Assembly: GCA_021773355.1 (NCBI GenBank)
Contig: JAJFKE010000038.1
Coordinates: forward strand, 62,001-126,000
Origin: Gammaproteobacteria bacterium
GTDB lineage: Bacteria; Pseudomonadota; Gammaproteobacteria; Pseudomonadales; Pseudohongiellaceae
Direction: 5' to 3'
DNA: 64,000 nt
The notes beneath the pieces were generated by a model. It searched no databases. It saw nothing but the letters and a program-made list of their open reading frames with translations, and had not been told where the DNA came from. Positions 36,585-45,594 of this stretch are shown piece by piece. Position numbers and translations under genes: made by a program. Position 1 is the stretch's first letter; the number at the start of each line of letters is the position of its first letter.

Positions 36585-37193
36585 TTAATTTTTTGTCTTG
36601 CGCCGCGTTAGCTCATGCTCGATGGCGCCAACATTCTTGTCTAACATCTCTCTGGCGGAAAGTAGTTTACTCTCGAGAATTTCTAAATCTTCGTCGCTGT
36701 CGTCAGTTAGCCCATTCCTGAATACTCGAACACAGTCGTTTACCGCCGCCGTATAACTGGAATTAGTTTCCATTAATAATTCATCCAGCTGATCTTCGGT
36801 GTGGGGAACAACTCGCTCTGGGAATAGGTGTTGCTTAAGAACCTCGCAAATGTCCGTCTCAAAAATTTCATCGATGGCGCGAGCGATGAATATCTCCATA
36901 TTGTCGCGGAAGTGTTTCGAGCGCACCGAATTATCCGCAAAGAAGTCATCGATGATTTTAATATTCTTCTTATTACATTGCAGAAATTGATCACCATCAT
37001 CGGGGTTCTCAGGAAGGTTGAATTTTATGGTTCGATATTCTTCAGCAATATCCCCGATATACAAATCGACCGCCCGTGCCACGATGGCGCGCTTAGCTCC
37101 CGTCATCGTATTCCAGGCCCGGTCGTAGTACCAGGCCACAATACTACTGGATGAATATCCATGGAATGCTGGACGCATACTAAATACTTTCAT
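36585..37193 (-). CDS. Hypothetical helical protein
   Basis: I do not recognise this 202-residue protein. It begins MKVFSMRPAFHGYSSSSIVAWYYDRAWNT and is mostly helical and acidic, with a heptad-like C-terminus (SDEDLEILESKLLSAREMLDKNVGAIEHEL) that may form a coiled coil. No signal peptide or membrane segment was seen. It stands alone between the DapA-like gene and the small plus-strand gene. Function unknown. Confidence 0.6.
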   Translation of the reverse strand: MKVFSMRPAFHGYSSSSIVAWYYDRAWNTMTGAKRAIVARAVDLYIGDIAEEYRTIKFNLPENPDDGDQFLQCNKKNIKIIDDFFADNSVRSKHFRDNMEIFIARAIDEIFETDICEVLKQHLFPERVVPHTEDQLDELLMETNSSYTAAVNDCVRVFRNGLTDDSDEDLEILESKLLSAREMLDKNVGAIEHELTRRKTKN

Positions 37194-37258
37194 GCTCGCT
37201 TAACCTTGTTATCGTGAATCAGTCTTCACGAATAAGTCTAATGAATCGGAGGAAAAAG

Positions 37259-37345
37259 GTGAAAAATAGGTCAGAGTCGCAATCAAAATTAAACCTGTCT
37301 CTAGTGTTAATGGCCGTGCTTGCCCTGTATCTCATATTTAGTTGA
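37259..37345 (+). CDS. Tiny membrane peptide gene with its own terminator
   Basis: The frame from GTG at 37259 gives 28 residues; an ATG at 37241 in the same frame would give 34. The GTG has a strong Shine-Dalgarno, GGAGG, 6 bases upstream. The peptide has a basic N-terminus (VKNRSESQSK) and one hydrophobic segment (LNLSLVLMAVLALYLIFS), so it could insert in the membrane. The stop is 12 bases before a stable terminator stem. Size and architecture resemble known single-span small proteins, but I know of no homologue. It lies on the opposite strand to the flanking unknown gene. Confidence 0.5.
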   Translation: MKNRSESQSKLNLSLVLMAVLALYLIFS

Positions 37346-37356
37346 CGTTGCGCGTT

Positions 37357-37409
37357 GGGGCGCGGTCGGCGACTTGTTCTCGGTAGGTTGCCGCTAGCGC
37401 CCCCTTTTT
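37357..37409 (+). terminator. Rho-independent terminator after the small peptide gene
   Basis: GGGGCGC at 37357-37363 pairs with GCGCCCC at 37397-37403, and an inner GGCGAC at 37368-37373 pairs with GTTGCC at 37387-37392 (one G-U). A CTTTTT run follows on the plus strand. It must end a short plus-strand transcript, which supports the small frame at 37259-37345 being expressed. Confidence 0.8.
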
Positions 37410-37664
37410 CCGTAAAGCTTGATAACAGGCAATTTCCTACAAGCCCCATACATACTAAGGTTGCGCCCTTCTAAAGGTAAATCTTAATGCCTTTACGCGG
37501 CCGCCCGAATTAGAGACTAAGCTCCTGAGCGGGGTCTTTCAAGAGCTCTGAGAAACATCTCATATTCCCAATCGCCTCTGTTAATCGAATTGTTCTCGAA
37601 ATCTGGCTGTAATTGGTTAGAATCGAGCCATCTTCTGGATATTGTGCTTAATGAGGTAAACCTA

Positions 37665-39710
37665 ATGTGCTGGCTAAAAACAATAACAACGCCTTTCCAA
37701 AATCTTCGAGCTGTATTCTTTTTCGGCCTCCTCTCAACCCTGCTTGCTTGCAGTCCAGAGCAGGAACCCGCTGCTTCAATGGACAGCACAGCAGCGCCCG
37801 CAGTAACTATTGAGACTGGCAGCACCTCGACTGTGGGCGAATGGGGGGCGTTTGCCGCAGACAACGGTAGTAGCAAATACACCAATCTGGATCAAATAGA
37901 CGCTAGCAATGTAGCCCAACTCGAAGTCGCCTGGCGCAGGCCGGCTCTGGATGCCTACTACACAGCAATGAACCCGGCGCAACGCTATACATCCACGTGG
38001 ACATCCGCGCCATTGGTTAAAAACGGCATGGCCTATGTGCCAAACGGTGTGGGCCTGGTGGAGGCTTTCAATCCCGGCAACGGCGAAACTATTTGGGTGC
38101 AGGAGCCGGTAGGGGGCGCGGAAGGACTGCCTGGCGCCAATACCCGCGGCGTCGCCTACTGGAGTGAAGGCAATGACCGGCGCATTTTGGTTCAACGCGG
38201 CACATACCTGTATGCCCTGAATGCCGACACCGGCGAGGCGGTACCAGGGTTTGGTGAAGATGGCCGAGTCAATCTGCAACTTATGCCCGAAGGCTCCGAA
38301 CTGTTCCGCTGGGGCGGCGTACCTATGGTGGTGCGCGATGTTGTTGTCATCGGCCAATCCATGGCGGATACTTTTTCCAATAAGGAGGCTTTCCGCGGCG
38401 ATGTGCATGCCTTCGATGTACGAACCGGCGAGCTGCGTTGGACTTACAACACCATTCCTCAGGATGGCCAATTCGGTACCGCTAGCTGGCAGGACCGGTC
38501 CTGGTCCTATACCGGGCACTCGCCAGTTTGGGCGCTGTTCAGTGCAGACGAAGAGCTTGGGCTGATATACATGCCGATTTCGTCTTCGACCAATGATATG
38601 TACGGTGGCCATCGAATTGGTGACAATTTGTTTAGTCAGTCTCTGGTAGCTGTCGATGCCGAAACCGGCGAGCGAGTATGGCACTATCAGACCGTGCACC
38701 ATGGGCTATGGGACTACGACCCACCGGCCGCACCGATCCTGATGGACATTACCGTTGACGGTGAACCGATCAAAGCCGTTACGCAACTCACCAAGCAGGC
38801 CTTTGCCTTTGTCTTTAACCGCGAAACCGGCGAGCCTATTTGGGAGATCGAAGAGAAAGCTGTTCCGCAATCGGATGTACCGGGAGAAGTTACCTCACCC
38901 ACTCAACCATTCCCAAGCAAGCCGGCTCCATTCGATAGGCAGGGAGCTACTGTAGAAAACCTGATCGATTTTACGCCGGAACTACACGCCGAAGCTTTGC
39001 AGATATTTAATAATTTCGTAACCGGCCCACTGTTTACACCACCCTCTATTCGCAGCAGTGACCCTAACGGCACCCAGGGCACAATCCAGTTGCCCGGGTC
39101 TCAAGGCGGAGCCGATGTTCAGGGAGCTGCCTTCGATCCAGAGACAGGTTATTTGTATATTCCTTCCATAACCTCTCCCTTCGTGGCTGATATTGTTCCC
39201 GGCGACCCCGAAGTCACTAATCTCCGTTATGTGAAAGGGGCTAGACGCTGGATAGCCGGACCCAGGGGACTACCATTGTTTAAACCGCCCTATGGACGAA
39301 TTACTGCTATCAACATGAACACCGGTGAACATGTGTGGATGGTGCCGAACGGCGACGGACCCACTGACCACCCTGACCTGGTTGACCTGAATCTAGGCAA
39401 ACTTGGTGTACCGGGCAGACCCTCCCCACTGCTTACCAAGACACTGCTATTTTTGGGTGAAGGCCTCACCAGGCAAAGACCTGGAGGCAGGATTCCCGCG
39501 GACATGCCCGTTGAAATCGCCACCAATAGTGGCGGCCCGATGTTCAGGGCATACGACAAGGAGTCGGGTGACATTGTTTGGGAAATTGAATTGGAGGCAG
39601 GCACTTCTGGGCCGCCCATCAGTTACCTCTACGAGGGAGAGCAGTATATCCTCGTCGCTATCGGCGATCGAGAATACAGCCCCGAGTTGGTAGCCTTCAA
39701 ACTACCTTAA
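37665..39710 (+). CDS. PQQ-dependent dehydrogenase lipoprotein
   Basis: The start at 37665 has GAGG 8 bases upstream and yields 681 residues. A lipoprotein signal ends LLACS. The beta-propeller shows repeated W and DAxTGE motifs such as LVAVDAETGERVWHYQ, AFNPGNGETIWVQ and ALNADTGEAVPGF, with GLWDYDPPAAPILMDI typical of quinoprotein alcohol/glucose dehydrogenases. It would oxidise an alcohol or sugar in the periplasm, passing electrons to the respiratory chain through a cytochrome or ubiquinone. No cytochrome c partner or PQQ synthesis gene is nearby. Substrate unknown. The terminator at 39714-39744 ends the transcript. Confidence 0.9.
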   Translation: MCWLKTITTPFQNLRAVFFFGLLSTLLACSPEQEPAASMDSTAAPAVTIETGSTSTVGEWGAFAADNGSSKYTNLDQIDASNVAQLEVAWRRPALDAYYTAMNPAQRYTSTWTSAPLVKNGMAYVPNGVGLVEAFNPGNGETIWVQEPVGGAEGLPGANTRGVAYWSEGNDRRILVQRGTYLYALNADTGEAVPGFGEDGRVNLQLMPEGSELFRWGGVPMVVRDVVVIGQSMADTFSNKEAFRGDVHAFDVRTGELRWTYNTIPQDGQFGTASWQDRSWSYTGHSPVWALFSADEELGLIYMPISSSTNDMYGGHRIGDNLFSQSLVAVDAETGERVWHYQTVHHGLWDYDPPAAPILMDITVDGEPIKAVTQLTKQAFAFVFNRETGEPIWEIEEKAVPQSDVPGEVTSPTQPFPSKPAPFDRQGATVENLIDFTPELHAEALQIFNNFVTGPLFTPPSIRSSDPNGTQGTIQLPGSQGGADVQGAAFDPETGYLYIPSITSPFVADIVPGDPEVTNLRYVKGARRWIAGPRGLPLFKPPYGRITAINMNTGEHVWMVPNGDGPTDHPDLVDLNLGKLGVPGRPSPLLTKTLLFLGEGLTRQRPGGRIPADMPVEIATNSGGPMFRAYDKESGDIVWEIELEAGTSGPPISYLYEGEQYILVAIGDREYSPELVAFKLP

Positions 39711-39713
39711 GAA

Positions 39714-39744
39714 AAAGGCTGCCAGGCATTGCTGGTCAGCCTTT
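39714..39744. terminator. Bidirectional rho-independent terminator
   Basis: AAAGGCTG at 39714-39721 pairs with CAGCCTTT at 39737-39744, and inner CCAG and CTGG add to the stem with one bulged T. It follows the PQQ dehydrogenase on the plus strand, and the minus-strand copy ends in TTTTTC for the peroxiredoxin gene, so it probably serves both. Confidence 0.75.
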
Positions 39745-39771
39745 CATCCATCAAGCCCAAGCCCTATGGAT

Positions 39772-40431
39772 TCAATCTGGTTGCTTGACTGTTCTCAGAT
39801 AAGGCTTGATAGTTTTGAATCCATCAGGAAACATTTCTTTGGCCTCGTCGTCGGATACCGAAGGCACGATAATTACATCATCACCTTTTTTCCAATTCAC
39901 CGGCGTGGCCACTTTATGTTTAGCCGTTAGCTGCATTGAATCCAATACACGCAGGATTTCGTCAAAATTTCTTCCGGTAGTCATCGGGTAAGTCAGCATC
40001 AATTTAATGGTTTTATCTGGACCTACAATAAATACCGAACGAACCGTCGCATTAGTTGCTGCGGTTCGGCCCTCTGAACTGCCTGGCTCATCAGCTGGCA
40101 GCATATTGTAAAGTTTCGCAACATTCAGATCGCTGTCTCCTATCATCGGGTAATTAACCGCATGGCCTTGAGTTTCCTCGATGTCTTTTGCCCATTTGTC
40201 ATGATTATCAACTGGGTCCACACTCAAACCGATAATCTTGCAGTTACGCTTGGTGAATTCGTCTTCCAGGCCGGCCATATAACCTAACTCGGTAGTGCAT
40301 ACTGGTGTGAAGTCTTTCGGATGGGAAAACAGTACTCCCCATTTGTCACCTAACCATTCGTGAAAATCGATTTCGCCCTGCGTGGTCTGCGCCCTGAAAT
40401 TTGGTGCCTCGTCGTTGATGCGTAGTGACAT
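39772..40431 (-). CDS. 1-Cys peroxiredoxin (Prx6 family)
   Basis: I use the ATG at 40431, with GGAGG 6 bases upstream, giving 219 residues. The peroxidatic cysteine is C45 in DFTPVCTTELG, the Prx6-type motif, and an arginine later in the chain lies in the conserved TGRNFDEILRVLDSMQ region. Prx6-type enzymes reduce H2O2 and lipid peroxides and have one catalytic cysteine. The protein has no signal peptide, so it acts in the cytoplasm. It is convergent with the PQQ dehydrogenase gene, and a shared terminator sits between them. Confidence 0.93.
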   Translation of the reverse strand: MSLRINDEAPNFRAQTTQGEIDFHEWLGDKWGVLFSHPKDFTPVCTTELGYMAGLEDEFTKRNCKIIGLSVDPVDNHDKWAKDIEETQGHAVNYPMIGDSDLNVAKLYNMLPADEPGSSEGRTAATNATVRSVFIVGPDKTIKLMLTYPMTTGRNFDEILRVLDSMQLTAKHKVATPVNWKKGDDVIIVPSVSDDEAKEMFPDGFKTIKPYLRTVKQPD

Positions 40432-40593
40432 AATTGCCTCCGTCTGCGTGTAGGTATTCCTCAGCACTTTTCCAATCGATTGTGTTTTAACTGTGAAGAA
40501 CTGGAGAGTTGTATTAGTGAACAGCAAGTCTACGCCTTGCCCAGGGCCGCCACAAGTGAAGAAAACTGACTCGGGAGGTATTAGAACGGCAGC

Positions 40594-41154
40594 TTATTTG
40601 ATGCATTCATAGACGAATGCAGGGGGCATGTTTCTAAACGTGAAATCCAGTTTCACAGCTTTAAAGATTGGCTTTAGCTCCGCATAGTTGTTCAAGCTGT
40701 ATTGATATTGCAGGAAGCGTCCGCCTTCACGAAGATTCGAACTGACCGAGCGAAGTATGTTCTGCACAATATCATCATCGATCAGAGCCAGTGGCAAGCT
40801 CGATACAATATGGTCGACATCAGCGATTTCTAATTCATCCAAAATAGTTCTTATGGATGAAGCACAAGCGTTTACGACTCGTAATCTGGAATCCCCAAGC
40901 GAATTTAGCTGAGATATAAAATCACCGTTTACCTCAAAACAAATTAAAACACAGTCGGCATGCATGCGACCCAGGATCGCCCGAGTAACACAGCCATTGC
41001 CTGGCCCCAATTCGATAATACAGCGAGCCTTGCCAAAATCTATTGGAGCAAGCAGAGCTTTGATTAGTACTCTGGAACTAGGTGTAATAGTTCCAGAGGT
41101 TCTAAAGCTCTTTATAAGATTCAGAGAATCACTAAATTTTAAACGTGCATTCAT
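40594..41154 (-). CDS. PmtA-like phospholipid or small-molecule methyltransferase
   Basis: This 186-residue SAM-dependent methyltransferase has motif I IIELGPGNGCVTRAIL (about 46-61) and the later stretch VDHIVSSLPLALIDDDIVQNIL, resembling PmtA (phosphatidylethanolamine N-methyltransferase) and KsgA-like proteins. Its short length and the acidic ends fit the PmtA group best, with a substrate of phospholipid headgroups. It overlaps the VTT membrane protein gene by 4 bases (41151-41154), so they are coupled, which supports a membrane-lipid role. The evidence is a motif match only. Confidence 0.7.
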   Translation of the reverse strand: MNARLKFSDSLNLIKSFRTSGTITPSSRVLIKALLAPIDFGKARCIIELGPGNGCVTRAILGRMHADCVLICFEVNGDFISQLNSLGDSRLRVVNACASSIRTILDELEIADVDHIVSSLPLALIDDDIVQNILRSVSSNLREGGRFLQYQYSLNNYAELKPIFKAVKLDFTFRNMPPAFVYECIK

Positions 41155-41714
41155 ATTCTAAGCCACTCGCCAATTTCGGCTCCAAGAAATACGTAGGCTG
41201 TCACCAGTGGAAACTCGCCTATAAGTAGAGCAGACAACATTTTCCGCAGTGGCATCCTGGCCATCCCGGCTACATAGCAGACCGCATCGGTGGGCACCAA
41301 AGGGAAAAAAGACCAGCCTACAACAAACCAAAATGCATTTTTACTTTGCATTTTTTGCTTCAGTTTGGCGATTTTTTCAGGGTACTTTTCTTCCAATAGC
41401 TCATCGTAGCTACCAAAAGAGGGGAAACTGTATACCAGGAAAGCGCCAACCACAACTCCTGCGAGAGAAATCACGAACACTAGAAATGACCACTGCGGAA
41501 AGGTAATAGCACCAGCCAGTACAAACGGCGTACAGGGAATCAGCAACAGTGAACGAGTCAACGACAGCAGTACATAGGCCATTAGTGCCATTGAGCCCAT
41601 CTGATTGAGGTAATGAGATATTGACTCACGACTCACCAAATCCGGAAAAATGACAATCAAACTCAGTACTACGGCCACAATCACAAACCAGACTGTGTTG
41701 AGGTGTTTGATCAT
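41151..41714 (-). CDS. VTT-domain (TVP38/TMEM64, DedA-like) membrane protein
   Basis: The 187-residue protein has about five membrane segments, and the family region LLIPCTPFVLAGAITFPQWSFLVFVISLAGVVVGAFLVY is clear, as is the C-terminal SFFPLVPTDAVCYVAGMARMPLRKML. Members of this family move lipids across the inner membrane or help membrane homeostasis in bacteria. It overlaps the PmtA-like gene by 4 bases. Substrate not known. Confidence 0.8.
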   Translation of the reverse strand: MIKHLNTVWFVIVAVVLSLIVIFPDLVSRESISHYLNQMGSMALMAYVLLSLTRSLLLIPCTPFVLAGAITFPQWSFLVFVISLAGVVVGAFLVYSFPSFGSYDELLEEKYPEKIAKLKQKMQSKNAFWFVVGWSFFPLVPTDAVCYVAGMARMPLRKMLSALLIGEFPLVTAYVFLGAEIGEWLRI

Positions 41715-41814
41715 ATCGGGTCCGGTGCTAGGTGTGTGATTTATTCGAGAAGGAGAAGTTTAGGGCTGCGGATCGATGTGCGCAAGTTCTTGGCAATGAG
41801 TTTGCGCCGACTAT

Positions 41815-42561
41815 TCAACGCCCACCTGAAACATCCAGAATTACGCCAGTACTATAAGAGGACCGTTCTGACAGCAAAAAATAAATCGACTCGGCCACTT
41901 CGTCCGCGGTACCACCGCGTTTCATCGGCACAAAATTCTTTACCCGATCTACCCGATCCGGCTCGCCTCCATCAGAATGCATGTCGGTATAAATCACTCC
42001 GGGTCGGACGGCGTTCACTCTAATGCCCTCTTCGGCCACTTCTACCGCGAGACCTTTAGTGAGTGTGTCTATGGCACCCTTGGACATGGCATAATCGATG
42101 TATTCATGGGGAGACCCAAGCTTCGCCGCCACCGAAGACACATTCACAATGACACCCCCGGGACCGCCAAGAGAAAGTGACATACGCTTTACTGCCTCAC
42201 GACAGCAAAGAACCGTGCCCGTTACATTGGTCGCGAAGATACTATTGATTCTGTCTACGGATAGATCAACTAACTTGGTCTGGGGCAAAAGACGGCCTGC
42301 ATTATTTACTAAATGGCTAAGCTTGCCCAGTTTGCTATCTACTTCCGCAAAAAGGGCAATGACATCTTTCTCAAGGGATATGTCTGCACGAACACTTATG
42401 GCACTGACTTCTTTTTCCTGCAATGCGGCCAAAATGGAATTCGCGGCCTGTTCATTTTTTCGATAGGTGATACAAATCGAATAGCCTTCATCCGCGAGTC
42501 TCAATGCCGTAGCCGCACCTATACCCCGGGATGCTCCAGTAATTATTGCTACATTCTTCAT
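41815..42561 (-). CDS. Short-chain dehydrogenase/reductase
   Basis: The better start is the ATG at 42561, with GGAG 6 bases upstream; a GTG four codons earlier is also open. The protein of 248 residues has the NAD(P)-binding GASRGIG motif (residues 9-15), NNAG near 90, the catalytic Ser-Tyr-Lys set with YIDYAMSKGA and the C-terminal PGVIYTDMHSDGG. It is a classical SDR such as FabG, and the R in SRG suggests NADPH. Substrate unknown. It is divergent from the acyl ligase at 42692 and might act on the same lipid or fatty acid pathway. Confidence 0.9.
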   Translation of the reverse strand: MKNVAIITGASRGIGAATALRLADEGYSICITYRKNEQAANSILAALQEKEVSAISVRADISLEKDVIALFAEVDSKLGKLSHLVNNAGRLLPQTKLVDLSVDRINSIFATNVTGTVLCCREAVKRMSLSLGGPGGVIVNVSSVAAKLGSPHEYIDYAMSKGAIDTLTKGLAVEVAEEGIRVNAVRPGVIYTDMHSDGGEPDRVDRVKNFVPMKRGGTADEVAESIYFLLSERSSYSTGVILDVSGGR

Positions 42562-42691
42562 AGCTTTCTCCACGGCAACGCCAGGCTCGTTTTACCGAGC
42601 AACTATGCACTGGCTTGGTCAAACTTTAATACACTTTATCATCGTCGGTCATATGGTTCCACGCTCGGTTATTCTGCGCTAAGATAAACTA

Positions 42692-44203
42692 ATGCTACAA
42701 CATCGCTTTATTGATTCTGCAATTAGCAATCCCGACAAGATTGCCTTCATCGATCGTGCTACCAATCGAGATATCAGTTACAAGCAAGCTCTTCTCGCGT
42801 CACTCATTCTGGCAAGGCGTTTTAAAAAACTGGAACATGGACGTATTGGCATTATGCTACCTACATCTTCCGCAGGCGGGCTTGCTGTTATCGGGGCACT
42901 GATGGCTGGTCGAACACCTGTCATGATCAACTATTCCACTGGGGCAGAGAAGAATTGCGTGTATGGGCAGGAGCAATGCGATTTTCGAGTGATAATTACC
43001 ACTAAGACTTTATTAGAGAAAACTGGCTGCAAACAGTTGCCGGATATGATTTTCATTGAAGACATCTTCAGTTCTCTCAAGAGTTTTGAGAAAGCTCTGG
43101 CGTTTATAAAATCAAAACTACCGCTGCCATTACTGAAAAGAGTCACTGGCAGGTCGAACCTGAATCAACCTGCAGTGATTTTGTTTACCAGTGGTAGCGA
43201 GAAAGAGCCAAAAGTCGTACAGCTGTCTCAGAAAAACATTTTGTCCAATATCGATTCCTTCGCGGACATGATGGAAATTCGCGGCATGGACATGTTGCTT
43301 GCCGTTCTCCCCTATTTCCATGTATTCGGCCTAACAATTAATCTTTGGACACCTATGTGCTTTGGCATGACCTCGATCACCTACGCCAATCCACTGGAAT
43401 TTAAAACCATTGCAAAGATAATCAAGGAATACAAACCAGAATTATTAGTTGGTACTCCATTGTTTCTTGAGGGCTATGTCAGACAATCCAAGCCTGGAGA
43501 TTTCGCCAGTATTAAACTAGCCGTATCTGGTGCGGATAAATGCCCGGAGCAATTGCGAGCACAATATCGAGAAAAACATAATATTGAAATAATTGAAGGC
43601 TACGGAACAACGGAGACTTCACCGGTAATCTCGGCCAACCCCAGGCACCGAAACAAACCCGGCAGCATAGGCACTCCCATTCCAGGCACGACGGTTAAAA
43701 TTCAAAATCTCGATAGCGGCGAAGATTGTATGCATGGGGAAATGGGTAAGATTCTGGTGAAGGGAGATGGTGTCATGCAAGGCTATCTCAATGATGTCGA
43801 GGAATCATCACTACGAATTAAGTCCGGTTGGTACGATACGGGAGATCTGGGCTACCTGGATGAAGACGGTTATCTCTGGCACAAGGGACGACTGAAACGC
43901 TTTGTGAAAATTGGCGGTGAGATGGTCTCCCTGGTAATGGTTGAGGAGACTTTGAATGACCTCACTCCCGAAGAGGTCGAGTGTTGTGCGGTAGAACTTC
44001 CCGACGCCAAGCGCGGCTCACGAATTGTGGCGGTCACCAATAACGAAATTGATCAACAAGAACTCAGCAAGCGTCTCTCCAAAGAATTGCCCAATCTCGC
44101 TCTACCCAAAAAGTTTGTAATAGTTCCCGAGTTCCCCAGAATGGGCAGTGGCAAGACAGATTTTCGCTCACTTACCGAAATAGTTCGGGGCATGGAAGAC
44201 TAA
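42692..44203 (+). CDS. AMP-binding acyl-CoA or acyl-ACP synthetase
   Basis: This 503-residue adenylating enzyme has the P-loop region VILFTSGSEKEPKVVQLSQKN (about 165-185), motif YGTTETSPVIS (about 303), the YDTGDLG motif (about 386-392) and the C-terminal lysine in MGSGKTDFRSL. It resembles the ligase part of Aas (2-acylglycerophosphoethanolamine acyltransferase/acyl-ACP synthetase), but no acyltransferase domain precedes it. It may charge fatty acids for phospholipid remodelling. It is divergent from an SDR and lies near PmtA-like and VTT genes. Confidence 0.85.
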   Translation: MLQHRFIDSAISNPDKIAFIDRATNRDISYKQALLASLILARRFKKLEHGRIGIMLPTSSAGGLAVIGALMAGRTPVMINYSTGAEKNCVYGQEQCDFRVIITTKTLLEKTGCKQLPDMIFIEDIFSSLKSFEKALAFIKSKLPLPLLKRVTGRSNLNQPAVILFTSGSEKEPKVVQLSQKNILSNIDSFADMMEIRGMDMLLAVLPYFHVFGLTINLWTPMCFGMTSITYANPLEFKTIAKIIKEYKPELLVGTPLFLEGYVRQSKPGDFASIKLAVSGADKCPEQLRAQYREKHNIEIIEGYGTTETSPVISANPRHRNKPGSIGTPIPGTTVKIQNLDSGEDCMHGEMGKILVKGDGVMQGYLNDVEESSLRIKSGWYDTGDLGYLDEDGYLWHKGRLKRFVKIGGEMVSLVMVEETLNDLTPEEVECCAVELPDAKRGSRIVAVTNNEIDQQELSKRLSKELPNLALPKKFVIVPEFPRMGSGKTDFRSLTEIVRGMED

Positions 44204-44296
44204 TCCCGCAACGTGCTCGTCTCTCTTTCTCAATATTTTCCCGTATATTCAATAAGTTAATAAATTTTTGAAAAACTGCTTGTGATTTTGAACGAC

Positions 44297-44315
44297 TGTA
44301 TATATTGTATATACA
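44297..44315. promoter_or_regulatory. Palindromic GntR operator before the regulator gene
   Basis: TGTATATATTGTATATACA is a perfect inverted repeat with TGTATATA and TATATACA around TTG. It lies 16 bases before the ATG of the GntR gene and probably covers its promoter. It fits a short YtrA-family operator of AT-rich dyads and predicts autorepression of the three-gene operon. Confidence 0.7.
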
Positions 44316-44330
44316 CAGTAGGACTAGCCC

Positions 44331-44723
44331 ATGTTACTTAACATATCCGAACAGTCGGCGGAAACGCTTCAAGAGCAGATCATCGGTCAAGTCCGCGCGC
44401 GGATTTTGACTGGGGATTTCGAAGCCGACCATGCTCTACCCTCGATTCGCAGCTTGGCGAAATCACTGCGGGTCAGCGTCATTACCGTGCAGCGGGCTTA
44501 TGAGCAACTATTACGAGAAGGACTCATTTATTCTCGCCGCGGTATGGGTTTTTATGTTGCGGCAATACAGCAGAGTGATAAATCGGCGTTGGCTGCACGG
44601 AGATTTAGGGAACAATTACGGGACCTGTTAAAAAACGCGAAGCGCGATGGCTTGAGCAAAAGCGAACTGGAACAGCTGTTTGCACAGTGCATCGGTGAAG
44701 GAGAAGACAATGGCAATACTTGA
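44331..44723 (+). CDS. GntR-family regulator, YtrA type
   Basis: The 130-residue protein has the winged-helix domain with LQEQIIGQVRARILTGDFEADHALPSIRSLAKSLRVSVITVQRAYEQLLREGLIYSRRGMGFYVA (about residues 13-77), followed by a short C-terminal tail. The short C-terminus is the hallmark of the YtrA subfamily, which controls adjacent ABC transporters. An operator palindrome precedes it. It overlaps the ATPase gene by 14 bases, so the three genes form one operon. Confidence 0.9.
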   Translation: MLLNISEQSAETLQEQIIGQVRARILTGDFEADHALPSIRSLAKSLRVSVITVQRAYEQLLREGLIYSRRGMGFYVAAIQQSDKSALAARRFREQLRDLLKNAKRDGLSKSELEQLFAQCIGEGEDNGNT

Positions 44724-45594
44724 AATAAGAGGCTTGGTGAAAGCCTATAAAACATTTTCTCTGGGGTCGCTCGACCTTCAACTTCCCACCGGTTGCGCCA
44801 TGGGTCTTGTCGGCGCAAATGGTTCCGGCAAGACCACTCTTTTTCGCAGCATCATGGGAACTGTTAGCCGAAACCAGGGTTCGATTTTGATAGATGGCAT
44901 AGAAGCGCAAGATGGAAATGGTTCATGGAAAAATTTAATCGGCTACGTTGGTGACTATTTACCTCTTTTTGAACATTGGTCGGGAGAAAAGAATCTGCAG
45001 GCTTTTTCTGCCTTCTATACTGATTGGTCGCAAGAGCAAGCGAAGAAAATCGCAAGACAGTTAAATCTGGATCTCAGCCAGAGAGTCCGTAACTACTCGA
45101 CAGGCCAACGCACTAAGCTGGGAATAGTCATTGCTTTGGCTCACAAGCCTAAACTACTGCTACTGGATGAACCCACTACCGGTCTCGATCCAGTATCCAG
45201 AGACGTATTCATGGAACTGCTATTCGAATTGGCCGAGCAAGAAGAAACAGCTATGCTATATGCCACTCATCATATCGCCGAATTTGAACCTCTCGCTGAT
45301 CGGTTCGTGTTCATCAGCGAAGGACAAATTATTCGAGATGAAATTAAAGAAGATTTAACGGATAACTGGCGAAGAATAAGCTGCCAATTCTCTGGCCCAC
45401 TGGAAGAAGTTCCCAATGTGGTGGAACATAAAAGCGAGCATCGGCAACACATAATTCTTTCCGATGATTACCAGCGAACTCTCTCGTTTTTGAATGAGGC
45501 GGGAGCGGAATCCATAGAAGCACGCAATGTGTCTTTTGAAAAAATTGCAGTTGAGATATTGCGCAGATCAGCAAGAGAGGTCAGTCATGTTTAA
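44710..45594 (+). CDS. ABC transporter ATP-binding protein
   Basis: The start at 44710 is chosen because it has AAGGAG upstream and makes 294 residues. It shows Walker A GANGSGKTT (about 38-46), a Q-loop, a variant signature YSTGQ and Walker B LLLLDEPTTGLD, then the H-loop in YATHHIAE. The family resembles YtrB/CcmA-type two-component exporters. The membrane partner is the next gene, which overlaps by 8 bases. Expression is likely repressed by the GntR protein. The transported substrate is unknown. Confidence 0.92.
   Translation: MAILEIRGLVKAYKTFSLGSLDLQLPTGCAMGLVGANGSGKTTLFRSIMGTVSRNQGSILIDGIEAQDGNGSWKNLIGYVGDYLPLFEHWSGEKNLQAFSAFYTDWSQEQAKKIARQLNLDLSQRVRNYSTGQRTKLGIVIALAHKPKLLLLDEPTTGLDPVSRDVFMELLFELAEQEETAMLYATHHIAEFEPLADRFVFISEGQIIRDEIKEDLTDNWRRISCQFSGPLEEVPNVVEHKSEHRQHIILSDDYQRTLSFLNEAGAESIEARNVSFEKIAVEILRRSAREVSHV

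Larger units (their letters stand above)
37194..37664. other. Intergenic region with a small gene and terminator
   Basis: This stretch of about 470 bases contains a small plus-strand frame (37241-37345) followed by a strong rho-independent terminator (37357-37409). The remaining 250 bases leading to the PQQ dehydrogenase start have no further structure that I can see, except the GAGG ribosome binding site near 37653. Confidence 0.6.

Noticed and set aside
37776..38702. 308-residue frame opposite the PQQ dehydrogenase
   Set aside because: It is the antisense of a repetitive beta-propeller, which keeps frames open; no family motif.
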